This document shows positions 28,607 through 36,562 of a stretch of 49,308 bases of DNA, piece by piece (position 1 is the stretch's first letter; each line of letters begins with the position of its first letter). The notes under the pieces were generated by a model. The model did not search any database. It saw only the letters and a list, made by a program, of their open reading frames with translations, and was not told the origin of the DNA. The position numbers were made by a program, and so were the translations under genes. Source of the stretch: Clostridia bacterium (GTDB lineage Bacteria > Bacillota > Clostridia > UBA1381 > UBA9506); NCBI GenBank assembly GCA_017507525.1, contig JAFWAT010000062.1, positions 1-49,308 of the forward strand, read 5' to 3'.

Positions 28607-29440
28607 TTAGCGTGAGCCGCGACGTTTAACAATGAATTTATCATTAATATTCTTTTTCTTTCTGGTCTTAAGACCCAGTGCCGGTTTACCCCAGGGAGTA
28701 ACAGGTCCGGGACGACCGATGGGTGAACGACCTTCACCACCACCGTGGGGATGGTCATTCGGGTTCATAACAGAACCTCTAACGGTGGGACGAATACCCA
28801 TGTGCCGTTTTCTACCGGCTTTACCGATGGAGATGTTCTCATGATCCAGATTACCAACCTGACCGATGGTTGCCATACAGTTCAGTCTGATGTAACGAAC
28901 TTCACCGGACGGCAGTCTGACCTGTGCATACTTATCTTCCTTCGCCATCAGCTGTGCTGCACCGCCGGCAGAACGTACTAACTGTCCGCCTTTACCGGGC
29001 ATGAGCTCGATGTTGTGAATTAAAGTACCAACAGGGATGAACTGAATCTGCATTGCGTTACCGGGCTTAATATCAGCGCCAGCAGGGTCTGTTACTAAAA
29101 CAGTACCGTCAGTTACACCTAAGGGTGCTAAGAAGTAACGCTTCTCGCCATCCTCATACTGAACCAGAGCGATGTTAGCAGAGCGGTTCGGATCATACTC
29201 AATACCGATAACGGTTGCTGCACCGATCTTGTTTCTCTTAAAGTCAATGATTCTATACTTTCTTTTATTGCCGCCACCTCTGTGCCGAACTGTGATTCTA
29301 CCGTAGTTATTTCTACCGCCGTTCTTGCTGATGGTTGTCAGCAGGGAACGTTCGGGTTCACTCTTGGTAATTTCCTCAAAAGTGGAAACGGTCATGAATC
29401 TTCTGGCAGGAGATGTAGGATTAAACTTTTTTGTAGGCAT
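28607..29440 (-). CDS. rplB: 50S ribosomal protein L2
   Basis: Core 23S rRNA-binding protein near the peptidyl transferase centre, 277 residues. It has [18 protein letters not shown] near 54 and the [14 protein letters not shown] loop with the functional His near 225-240. Confidence 0.99.
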   Translation of the reverse strand: MPTKKFNPTSPARRFMTVSTFEEITKSEPERSLLTTISKNGGRNNYGRITVRHRGGGNKRKYRIIDFKRNKIGAATVIGIEYDPNRSANIALVQYEDGEKRYFLAPLGVTDGTVLVTDPAGADIKPGNAMQIQFIPVGTLIHNIELMPGKGGQLVRSAGGAAQLMAKEDKYAQVRLPSGEVRYIRLNCMATIGQVGNLDHENISIGKAGRKRHMGIRPTVRGSVMNPNDHPHGGGEGRSPIGRPGPVTPWGKPALGLKTRKKKNINDKFIVKRRGSR

Positions 29441-29475
29441 CCTTTTTCCTCCTATACTAAAATATTAATCGGCTC

Positions 29476-29769
29476 TTACGCCATGCCTTCGAAAAATTCG
29501 ATGGTCTTGCTGTCAGCAGTCAGTTTAACGATGGCTTTCTTCCAGCTTGCGCGTCTGCCTTCGTTTCTGCCCATGCGCTTTACTTTACCCAGCATGTTCA
29601 TGGTGTTAACGCTTTCAACCTTTACGCCAAAGATTTCTTCAACAGCTTTTTTAATTTCAATCTTGTTAGCAGATTTCTTAACTTCAAAGGTATATTTCTT
29701 GTCAGAAAGCTGATCCATGCTCTGTTCGGAGATGATGGGTTTAATGATAATATCGTGTGCATATGTCAT
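29476..29769 (-). CDS. rplW: 50S ribosomal protein L23
   Basis: Exit-site protein that docks trigger factor and SRP, 97 residues, with [23 protein letters not shown] and [15 protein letters not shown]. Its ATG overlaps the rplD stop by 1 nt. Confidence 0.98.
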   Translation of the reverse strand: MTYAHDIIIKPIISEQSMDQLSDKKYTFEVKKSANKIEIKKAVEEIFGVKVESVNTMNMLGKVKRMGRNEGRRASWKKAIVKLTADSKTIEFFEGMA

Positions 29770-30392
29770 TATGCATACACCTCCCCTAACTGTTCAGCTG
29801 CGCCCTTAGCAAGAATGATGGTGTTACAATTTAAGAGATCGTATACATTCAGCATTCCTACAAAGCTGGTCTTAACACCTTCAATGTTCTTTGCGCTGCG
29901 ATAAACAGCTTCGTTCATTTCAGGCAGAACAATCAGCGCTTTGCCGTTTACGTTCAGATTTTTAAGCATTGCTGCAATCTGCTTGGTTTTGATTTCGGGT
30001 ACTGCGATTTCATCCAGCACCTTGATTTCCTGATCCTTAGCTTTAGCTGATAAAGCAGACTTCAGTGCTAAGGCACGGATTTTCTTGTTTACGCTCATTG
30101 CGTAGCTTCTCGGCTTCGGAGCAAACACAACGCCACCGCCTGTCCACTGAGGTGAACGAGTGGAGCCCTGACGTGCTCTGCCGGTACCTTTCTGTCTCCA
30201 GGGTTTTGCGCCGCCGCCACGAACCTCAGCACGGGTCAGTGCGCTCTGTGTGCCCTGTCTTTGATTGGCAAGATAAGCCACAACAACAGAATGAACAGCT
30301 GCTTCGTTCGGCTCGATACCGAAAACTGCATCGTTTAATTCGTAGTTGCCTACTTCTTTGCCTTCCATATTGTATAATACCACGTTCGGCAT
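29769..30392 (-). CDS. rplD: 50S ribosomal protein L4
   Basis: Large-subunit protein, 207 residues, with the extended tunnel loop [20 protein letters not shown] near 60-80. In E. coli L4 represses and attenuates the S10 operon; here the long rpsJ leader with an attenuator-like hairpin makes a similar loop possible, by inference. Confidence 0.98.
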   Translation of the reverse strand: MPNVVLYNMEGKEVGNYELNDAVFGIEPNEAAVHSVVVAYLANQRQGTQSALTRAEVRGGGAKPWRQKGTGRARQGSTRSPQWTGGGVVFAPKPRSYAMSVNKKIRALALKSALSAKAKDQEIKVLDEIAVPEIKTKQIAAMLKNLNVNGKALIVLPEMNEAVYRSAKNIEGVKTSFVGMLNVYDLLNCNTIILAKGAAEQLGEVYA

Positions 30393-30419
30393 GATACTTC
30401 CTCCTTTCGATCAAGTCGC

Positions 30420-31052
30420 TTAGCGCGCCTTTACAGAATTCTTGATGATAACCAATCCGCCCTTAGGTCCGGGAACTGCGCCGCGAACTGCGATGATGTT
30501 CTTTTCAGCATCAACCTTAACAACGGAGAGGTTCTGGATTGTAACCTTTTCAACACCTAAGTGACCAGCCAGTCTCTTACCCTTCATAACACGGGACGGG
30601 GTGGAACAAGCACCCATAGAACCGGGGCCTCTGTGGTAGCCGGAACCGTGAGTCATAGGACCGCGGTGGGTACCCCAGCGTTTGATTGTGCCGGCAAAAC
30701 CTTTACCTTTGCTGATGCCGGTTACGTCGATGGACTCGCCTTCAGCAAAAACGTCTGCCTTGATTTCATCGCCCACGTTCATGTCAGCTGCATTTTCCAG
30801 CTTGAACTCTTTCAGGTACTTCATGTAGCCTGTGCCGGCTTTCTTGAAATGACCCTGCAGGGGCTTGGTAGTATGTTTTTCTTTCTTTTCCAGGAAACCA
30901 ACCTGAACGGCATCATAACCGTCGTTTTCGGCAGTTTTCTTCTGGATGACTCTGCACGGACCTGCTTCAATGACGGTAACGGGGATTAAAACGCCGTCTT
31001 CGCCAAAAAGCTGTGTCATGCCGAGCTTTGTGCCTAAAATCGCTTTCTTCAC
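30420..31052 (-). CDS. rplC: 50S ribosomal protein L3
   Basis: Large-subunit protein reaching the peptidyl transferase centre, 210 residues, starting [15 protein letters not shown] with the [20 protein letters not shown] loop. The start is GTG 31052, seven nt after GGAGG. The 119-nt gap to rpsJ holds the hairpin GTTCACC-aatc-GGTGAAC at 31083-31100. Confidence 0.98.
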   Translation of the reverse strand: MKKAILGTKLGMTQLFGEDGVLIPVTVIEAGPCRVIQKKTAENDGYDAVQVGFLEKKEKHTTKPLQGHFKKAGTGYMKYLKEFKLENAADMNVGDEIKADVFAEGESIDVTGISKGKGFAGTIKRWGTHRGPMTHGSGYHRGPGSMGACSTPSRVMKGKRLAGHLGVEKVTIQNLSVVKVDAEKNIIAVRGAVPGPKGGLVIIKNSVKAR

Positions 31053-31082
31053 AAAAGCACCTCCTAAAAATGTTGGTTATTG

Positions 31083-31100
31083 GTTCACCAATCGGTGAAC
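31083..31100 (-). other. hairpin between rpsJ and rplC
   Basis: GTTCACC, AATC, GGTGAAC: a perfect 7-bp stem about 30 nt before the rplC start. No T-run follows, so it could slow decay or influence rplC translation. Confidence 0.4.
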
Positions 31101-31171
31101 ATGACCCGCCGCCTATATGGCTGCAGTGCCTTTTAACAAACCCGGCTAAAAGCCTTGGTTTGCGAAATACA

Positions 31172-31486
31172 TTAGTACTTCATTTCAATGTCCACACCGG
31201 CAGGCAGCTCGATTCTCATTAAAGCATCAACTGTCTTGTTGGTGGGGAGCAGGATGTCAATCAGACGCTTGTGTGTTCTCATTTCAAACTGCTCACGGGA
31301 GTCTTTATACTTGTGAACAGCTCTTAAGATGGTAACAACCTCTTTCTTCGTGGGCAGGGGAATCGGGCCTGAAACTTTTGCACCGGTTCTCTTCGCGGTT
31401 TCCACGATCTTCTCGGCAGACTGATCTAATAAAACGTGATCGTATGCCTTCAGTCTGATTCTGATTTTCTGACTTGTCTGTGCCAT
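31172..31486 (-). CDS. rpsJ: 30S ribosomal protein S10
   Basis: Small-subunit protein (and NusE, part of antitermination complexes), 104 residues, with [29 protein letters not shown] and the terminal [14 protein letters not shown] 31486 follows AAGGAGGAAATAAA; the longer frame to 31600 lies in the leader. First gene of the superoperon. The str genes (rpsL, rpsG, fusA, tuf) that often precede it are absent; a cation transporter lies upstream. Confidence 0.98.
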   Translation of the reverse strand: MAQTSQKIRIRLKAYDHVLLDQSAEKIVETAKRTGAKVSGPIPLPTKKEVVTILRAVHKYKDSREQFEMRTHKRLIDILLPTNKTVDALMRIELPAGVDIEMKY

Positions 31487-31636
31487 TTTATTTCCTCCTT
31501 TTAGAATTGGCGCTTCCATATGTAATAGGAAGCTTGTTTTTGTCTGTGCATGTAGAAACGGCTCGCCGAAGCTACACTTTGGGGCGCAGCTTCTTTTCAA
31601 AAAGCGTACACACGGCCGGGCGTTTCGCTATTGGCC

Positions 31637-31668
31637 ATAAATAAAACCCAAAAACCTCTGTTTCTGGG
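31637..31668 (-). terminator. attenuator-like hairpin in the rpsJ leader
   Basis: On the minus strand CCCAGAAAC, loop AGAG, GUUUUUGGG (9 bp, one G-U) followed by UUUUAUUUAU. It lies about 150 nt before rpsJ and downstream of the promoter, so it can stop transcription before the first gene. Another hairpin, CTGTGG-gaaaga-CCGCAG, sits just upstream at 31684-31701. Confidence 0.55.
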
Positions 31669-31779
31669 CTCCGTCACGCTTTTCTGCGGTCTTTCCCACA
31701 GGAAATCCCGAACACAAACGAAAGCAAAAAAGGACAAAAAGGCAGACAACGCCGCCCTGGTAAGCTTTTTCTCTCTTCA

Positions 31780-31885
31780 TTTGCGTATGACTAGTCGCCC
31801 GGTTTCTTGAATCGGACATTCTCCACGGAAAAACCCGCCCTAAGGCGGCAACCTCCCGCTTCATCGTATGTCATGTCACAGCCCT
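31780..31885 (-). promoter_or_regulatory. structured 5' leader RNA of the S10 operon
   Basis: Just after the predicted transcription start the leader folds as ACAU...AUGU, CGGGA...UUCCG and CCGCC-uuag-GGCGG nested in one arm (about 31814-31871). CATACG-AUGAAG-like words occur on both sides of the arm (near 31860 and 31787). It has the look of an autoregulatory ribosomal-protein leader; which protein binds is not known to me. Confidence 0.5.
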
Positions 31886-31888
31886 TTA

Positions 31889-31917
31889 ATGATACACTAT
31901 TTAGAGAAAAAAAGCAA
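31889..31917 (-). promoter_or_regulatory. S10-spc-alpha superoperon promoter
   Basis: On the minus strand TTGCTT (31917-31912), 17-nt spacer, TATCAT (31894-31889). The surrounding T- and A-tracts upstream could act as an UP element. Start would be near 31882, giving a leader of about 400 nt. Confidence 0.7.
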
Positions 31918-32020
31918 GTTTTTAAAGAAAAAAAGCACAAAAAATTTTCCACAAACTTTTCATGCTTTTTATTCGTTTTATTGTGCAACTTTTTCAACAC
32001 TTGTGGTCTTTAATGACTTA

Positions 32021-32045
32021 ACCACAACAACTTGTTGTTTGTGGT
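32021..32045 (-). terminator. possible terminator after the cation efflux gene
   Basis: ACCACAA...TTGTGGT with extra CAAC/GTTG pairing inside, 18 nt after the stop codon. There is no strong T-run, so this is tentative. Confidence 0.35.
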
Positions 32046-32062
32046 AAAAAGTGCCGATTTTC

Positions 32063-33250
32063 TTAATCCTTTGTCTGCCAGGACTTGTTTTCCACCTGAA
32101 TCACAGCATTATAACGGGGGTCGATTTCCTTGAGCGATGCCTGAATGCACGCCGCCGCCTGTTCCCTATCCTCCGGCGGCAGGCTAAAGGGCACTTCTAA
32201 GTCAAAAATCAGGTTAATGCAATGTTCTCCGTCAGTCATTCTGAAATCATGAATGGAAAAGGCAGGATTCCGTTTTCTCACGCAATCAAGCACCAGAGCA
32301 CGAACCGCGCTTATCCGTTCGTCACTGACGCTGATGGGGTCCATGTGAATAACAATATGAACACCCATCTCCTTTTGAATCAGCTTTTCCGTTTCGTCAA
32401 TCACCTCATGAACCCTGACAATGTCACCGTCTTCCGGCACCTCGGCATGAACCGATGCCATACACCGCCCCGGACCGTAATCGTGAATAATCAGGTCATG
32501 GACGCCGGAAATACATTCCTGTTCCATAATGGTCTTGCAGATTTCCTCTGCCATGGCAGGGTCAGGGGTTGTGCCCAATAAAATCGTAATGGTATCCCGG
32601 GCAATTCCGTAACCGGAGAACATAATCAGTAGGGAAACACAGGTACCCATAATGCCGTCTATGGGCGCTTCCACAACCAGCCCTAAGAACATAGAGGCCA
32701 GCACCGCACCGGTGGCATACACATCGTTTAAGCTATCCTGGGCAGCCGCGCGAATGACCACAGAGTCAACCGCCTTGCCGATTTTACGATTGGCAACAAA
32801 CAGCCACAGCTTGACAAGCATAGAAAAAACCAGAATGCCGGCAGAGAGCCAGCTAAAAGACAGCCTCTCATAATGAAAGATTTTACCTGCAGAGGTCTTT
32901 AAAAGTTCAACCCCTACCAATATAATAATAAAGGAAACAATTAGGGATGCAACGTACTCAAACCGACCGTGACCAAAGGGGTGCTCCTCATCGGCATGGC
33001 GGCTTGCCGCTGTTGTGCCAATCACCGACACCACCGACGAACCCATATCCGACAAGTTATTAAATGCATCAGACAAAACCGCCACAGACCCGCTGACAAT
33101 TCCGGCGAGCAGCTTTAAAACAAACAAAGCAAAATTGCAAACAATGCCAAGCACACCGGCAAGCTTCCCGTATGCACTGCGCACAGCAAGGTCATCCACC
33201 GCTTCGTGGTTTTTTATGCATTTTGAAATGAGTAGCTTAATCACAAACAT
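32063..33250 (-). CDS. cation diffusion facilitator family transporter
   Basis: A 395-residue inner-membrane metal exporter, six helices in the first 210 residues (VLSDAFNNLSDMGSSVVSV near 58 with the metal-site Asp/Asn, then HPFGHGRFEYVASL near 92), followed by a cytosolic dimerisation domain (HDLIIHDYGPGRCMASVHAEV near 270). The C-terminus is longer than in short members by a second ferredoxin-like segment of about 80 residues. DAFNN and DSLND site patterns differ from the Zn-type HDxxD, so Mn or Fe may be the substrate; this is inference. Start ATG 33250 abuts the AAGGAAG site, so GTG 33244 may be the real start. Confidence 0.9.
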   Translation of the reverse strand: MFVIKLLISKCIKNHEAVDDLAVRSAYGKLAGVLGIVCNFALFVLKLLAGIVSGSVAVLSDAFNNLSDMGSSVVSVIGTTAASRHADEEHPFGHGRFEYVASLIVSFIIILVGVELLKTSAGKIFHYERLSFSWLSAGILVFSMLVKLWLFVANRKIGKAVDSVVIRAAAQDSLNDVYATGAVLASMFLGLVVEAPIDGIMGTCVSLLIMFSGYGIARDTITILLGTTPDPAMAEEICKTIMEQECISGVHDLIIHDYGPGRCMASVHAEVPEDGDIVRVHEVIDETEKLIQKEMGVHIVIHMDPISVSDERISAVRALVLDCVRKRNPAFSIHDFRMTDGEHCINLIFDLEVPFSLPPEDREQAAACIQASLKEIDPRYNAVIQVENKSWQTKD

Positions 33251-33450
33251 CTTCCTTTATAATACAGTTTCATTTCTACTGCATAGCGTATCATATTTTT
33301 CCTCTCTTTGTCAATGCTTCGTCCTGTCCTTTTTGTCGACAAAATCCGCACAGACCCCAAAACTGCACAAGATACATACGTGTCTGGGTTTAAAACGGTT
33401 TCTGATTTCACCTGTTAATGATATTTTCCATAGCTTTTATGAAGAAACTT

Positions 33451-33762
33451 TTATATGCCGCTGCTCATAATTGCAAAAACAATAAGGAGAATATACAAAA
33501 TTACAACCAATAAAGAAAGCCCCACAGACAAAATCGCACTGACCAATGCACCCTTGCCGGCAGATTTTGCTTTCAGCGGCATGGTATCCTTCCACACAAG
33601 ATAGAGCACAAGACCCGCTACCGGAATTAAAAAGCCAAGTAACGCAAAACCAAAGCTACTGGAATCCTGCACAACCGAAAGAGGTGGCTGGCTACAGCTG
33701 CAGGTAGGACAAATCTGCGCCTGATCTGCCAGTTCAGCACCGCATTTTGGACAAAATTTCAT
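33451..33762 (-). CDS. zinc-ribbon small membrane protein
   Basis: A 103-residue protein of unknown role. The N-terminus is a zinc ribbon, MKFCPKCG...CPTC with Cys4, Cys7, Cys18 and Cys21, followed by two hydrophobic helices (about 37-58 and 71-98) with a short basic loop. Such proteins sit in the cytoplasmic membrane with the ribbon inside. ATG 33762 follows AAGGAGGG; the frame to 33840 runs through the promoter. It is a lone gene. The zinc ribbon resembles that of the VWA protein at 36563 in form only. The 200-nt gap to the cation transporter shows nothing clear. Confidence 0.8.
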   Translation of the reverse strand: MKFCPKCGAELADQAQICPTCSCSQPPLSVVQDSSSFGFALLGFLIPVAGLVLYLVWKDTMPLKAKSAGKGALVSAILSVGLSLLVVILYILLIVFAIMSSGI

Positions 33763-33792
33763 AGAAAATCCCTCCTTAATAGATTTATCTAC

Positions 33793-33821
33793 ATTATATA
33801 ATATAATTCTCCAAAAGGCAA
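33793..33821 (-). promoter_or_regulatory. promoter of the zinc-ribbon gene
   Basis: On the minus strand TTGCCT (33821-33816), 17-nt spacer, perfect TATAAT (33798-33793). Confidence 0.7.
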
Positions 33822-33856
33822 GAAGTTTATCGGCGAACAACCCGGCTGTCAGCGTT

Positions 33857-33915
33857 GTAGGGGAGGGTCTCTATGCCCTCCCGAAAAACGGATGGGGATG
33901 GAACCCCACCCCTAC
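33857..33915 (-). repeat. 59-nt GTAGGGG repeat, copy 2 (inverted)
   Basis: Reverse orientation relative to copies 1 and 3. Ends GTAGGGG and CCCCTAC pair perfectly; inner stems TGGGG...CCCCA and GGGAGGG...CCCTCCC. Confidence 0.75.
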
Positions 33916-33932
33916 AAGAGATGTCGATTCTT

Positions 33933-33959
33933 GTAGGGCGATTCTTGAATCGCCCCTAC
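33933..33959. repeat. GCGATTC palindrome repeat
   Basis: GTAGGGCGATTC, TT, GAATCGCCCCTAC: both arms complete, 17 nt from the 59-nt repeat. Confidence 0.7.
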
Positions 33960-33973
33960 TAGTTTGCCAAACA

Positions 33974-34003
33974 AAAAAACGGACGGTTTAACCGCCCGTT
34001 TTT
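33974..34003 (-). terminator. terminator after pckG
   Basis: On the minus strand CGGGCGGT, TAA, ACCGTCCG (one G-T) followed by TTTTTTT, 17 nt after the pckG stop. Confidence 0.85.
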
Positions 34004-34019
34004 GTTGTACTTCTTTAAA

Positions 34020-35807
34020 TTAGTTCAGCTTTTCTTTTAAGGTATTTAAAGAATCAGCCAGTTCAGCCGGCAGCTTGTCACCAAAGGTGGAAGCAAAGAA
34101 TTCTTCAATATCCTTAGCTTCTGCTGTCCAAACGTCTTTATCAACGTTTAAGAGTTCTGCCAGTGTATCAGCATTCACATCATCTAAACCTTCAATGTCA
34201 ATGTCTCCAGCGTTGGGAACATAACCGATAGCGGTTTCTTTTGCATCAACCTTGTTTTCACAACGGTCTAAAATCCAGTTCAGGACACGCATATTGTCAC
34301 CAAAGCCGGGCCAGATGAAGTTGCCGTCATCATCTAAACGGAACCAGTTAACGTTAAAGATTTTCGGAGCCTTGTCGCCCAGCTTGTCGCCCATATCGAG
34401 CCAGTGCTGGAAGTACTCAGCCATGTGGTAACCGCAGAAGGGGCGCATAGCCATGGGATCATGACGAACAACGCCAACCTTACCGGTTGCAGCAGCTGTG
34501 GTTTCAGAAGCCATAACCGCACCTACGAATACACCGTGATCCCAATCTCTTGACTGGTAAACCAGCGGAGCAGCCTTAGCACGACGGCCACCGAATACGA
34601 TTGCGGAAATGGGCACGCCCTTACCGGAATTGAATTCAGAGCTGATGCAGGGGCAGTTTTCAGCCGGAGCTGTAAATCTTGAGTTGGGATGTGCGCCGCT
34701 TGTGCCGACCTTGTCAGCCTTGTCGTACTTTTTGTAATCCCACTCTTCGCCGCGCCAGTTAAGAGCATTCGTCGGCGGATTGTCATTTAAGCCTTCCCAC
34801 CAAACTTCGTTGGTGTCAAGGTCATGCGCAACGTTTGTAAAGATGGTGTTCTTGCGGGTAGAAGCCAAAGCGTTGGGGTTGGATTTTTCGTTAGTACCGG
34901 GAGCAACACCGAAGAAACCGTTTTCGGGGTTGATTGCCCACAGTCTGCCGTCTTCTCCAACACGCATCCAAGCGATATCGTCACCAACGCACCAAACCTT
35001 GTAACCCTGCTTGCGATATTTTTCAGGCGGAATCAGCATAGCCAGGTTGGTTTTACCACAAGCGGAGGGGAATGCAGCAGCAATGTACTTAACCTCACCC
35101 TTGGGATTTTCCAGACCTAAGATGAGCATGTGCTCAGCCATCCAGCCTTCGTTCTTACCTAAGAAAGAAGCGATACGCAGTGCGAAGCACTTTTTGCCTA
35201 AGAGCACGTTTCCGCCGTAACCGGAGTTAACAGAGATAATGGTGTTATCTTCGGGGAAGTGGCAGATGTATCTCTTGGATTCATCAATTTCGCATCTGCA
35301 GTGAAGACCGCGGATCCAGTCTTCGCTGTCGCCTAAAGCGTCTAAAACATCAGCGCCCACACGGGTCATGATTGCCATGTTTAAAACAACGTAAATAGAG
35401 TCAGTCAGCTCGATACCAATTTTAGAAAATTCAGAGCCAACTGGACCCATAGAATAAGGGATAACATACATCGTTCTGCCTTTGTATGAATCTTTTGCAA
35501 TGTCATACAGCATTTTGTATGCTTCCTGAGGTTCCATCCAGTTATTGGTAGGGCCTGCTGCCTCTTTGGTCTTAGCACAGATAAAGGTTCTGTCTTCAAC
35601 ACGAGCAACGTCATTCACTGCGGTGCGGTGCAGGTAGCAGCCGGGCAGAGTTTCTTCGTTTAATTTGATCATTTCACCGGTTGAGCAAGCTTCAGCGCGG
35701 AGCGCTTCATACTGCGCTTCGCTACCGTCGATAACAACAACGTTATCGGGCTTTACTAACGCCTTCATTTCCTCAATCCAGGCATTTACAGATTGGTTTT
35801 TAATCAT
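34020..35807 (-). CDS. pckG: phosphoenolpyruvate carboxykinase (GTP)
   Basis: Interconverts oxaloacetate and PEP with GTP/GDP, at the junction of glycolysis and C4 acids; in fermenters it often runs toward oxaloacetate. It has 595 residues, the GTP-type size. The P-loop kinase-1 motif FPSACGKTN near residue 265 with the reactive Cys, YVIPYSMGPVGSEFSKIG near 117, and the guanine-binding FNVNWFRLDDDGNFIWPGFGDN near 490 are clear. Most Clostridia known to me carry the ATP form, so the GTP form is a lineage marker. ATG 35807 lies 8 nt after AAGGAG; three codons upstream overlap that site. Single gene with promoter at 35937 and own terminator. Confidence 0.96.
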   Translation of the reverse strand: MIKNQSVNAWIEEMKALVKPDNVVVIDGSEAQYEALRAEACSTGEMIKLNEETLPGCYLHRTAVNDVARVEDRTFICAKTKEAAGPTNNWMEPQEAYKMLYDIAKDSYKGRTMYVIPYSMGPVGSEFSKIGIELTDSIYVVLNMAIMTRVGADVLDALGDSEDWIRGLHCRCEIDESKRYICHFPEDNTIISVNSGYGGNVLLGKKCFALRIASFLGKNEGWMAEHMLILGLENPKGEVKYIAAAFPSACGKTNLAMLIPPEKYRKQGYKVWCVGDDIAWMRVGEDGRLWAINPENGFFGVAPGTNEKSNPNALASTRKNTIFTNVAHDLDTNEVWWEGLNDNPPTNALNWRGEEWDYKKYDKADKVGTSGAHPNSRFTAPAENCPCISSEFNSGKGVPISAIVFGGRRAKAAPLVYQSRDWDHGVFVGAVMASETTAAATGKVGVVRHDPMAMRPFCGYHMAEYFQHWLDMGDKLGDKAPKIFNVNWFRLDDDGNFIWPGFGDNMRVLNWILDRCENKVDAKETAIGYVPNAGDIDIEGLDDVNADTLAELLNVDKDVWTAEAKDIEEFFASTFGDKLPAELADSLNTLKEKLN

Positions 35808-35936
35808 TCCCAACACTCCTTTTTATTTTTTGTTAGACATCTATGATGTCAAGAGATGTCAGGACAAAGTCCGTCATATCTCAGCGTTTACATCAGTTCT
35901 AGAAAAGGATAAAAGCCTATATCCCTTCATTATGAA

Positions 35937-35965
35937 AGTATAGCACAGATTAATTTCATTTTCAA
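35937..35965 (-). promoter_or_regulatory. pckG promoter
   Basis: On the minus strand TTGAAA (35965-35960), 17-nt spacer, TATACT (35942-35937). The leader of about 125 nt holds the repeated word TGACATC twice near 35840-35860. Confidence 0.75.
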
Positions 35966-36149
35966 GTGATTTAATGAAATATTTTTCATTAAATTCACAT
36001 TTTTTACGAATTTTTGCCCTGTTTAGTTTCGTTTTGTCCTTTTTTCGACCGATTGATTTATATGTGAGAAGGATTTACTTAGCTCAATTGCAACGCCAAA
36101 AGGATTAAATAGAAAGTATCCGCACCTGCTTTTTGCCGCTTGTTATCAC

Positions 36150-36314
36150 CATTTTCGCTTAGACACAAGCGGAGCGAAGAACATCGGCGCCCTTAAAAAC
36201 AGGCAAACGACGGAATATATGATTCAATATATTCATGAGCATTTCAGCTTGCGCCTGTCCGTTCAGGTTTTGGCTAAAAAAGTATATTGTAAAAAAACAC
36301 ATGGGTGTTTTTGA
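36150..36314 (+). pseudogene. remnant of an AraC-type HTH regulator
   Basis: In the plus frame through 36201-36314 the translation reads TEYMIQYIHEHF, then LSVQVLAKKVYCKK before a stop. This spacing (YIxEHF, LSxxxLAxxVY) matches the first helix-turn-helix of AraC-family regulators; the second helix pair is missing. There is no start codon or ribosome binding site. The rest of the 36000-36500 interval is AT-rich and empty. Confidence 0.45.
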
Positions 36315-36502
36315 TGTGACTTCAAAGAAATAGTCTGCCACCAAAAGAGTCGGGATATACCACTCTACTGTTTTTTGCTTTTTTATAATGAGAATATATT
36401 ATAGGAAAACACGAGAGAGACTACCGATGCTATCCCCCTATGCAGAATGGTCGGAAAGCCACACGTAAAGCCATTGGCATAAATATTTTTTGCCAAGGGT
36501 TC

Positions 36503-36531
36503 TTGAATTTCCGAGCAAATAGGTATACAAT
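36503..36531 (+). promoter_or_regulatory. promoter of the VWA/lectin gene
   Basis: TTGAAT, 17-nt spacer, TACAAT, ending 31 bp before the start codon. Confidence 0.7.
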
Positions 36532-36562
36532 AGTATCATAGATCATTAGGAGGGGAATTAAT

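Noticed and set aside
31628-32013. Small open frames on both strands in the rpsJ leader
   Set aside because: They overlap the promoter and structured leader and have no recognisable protein pattern or good start.
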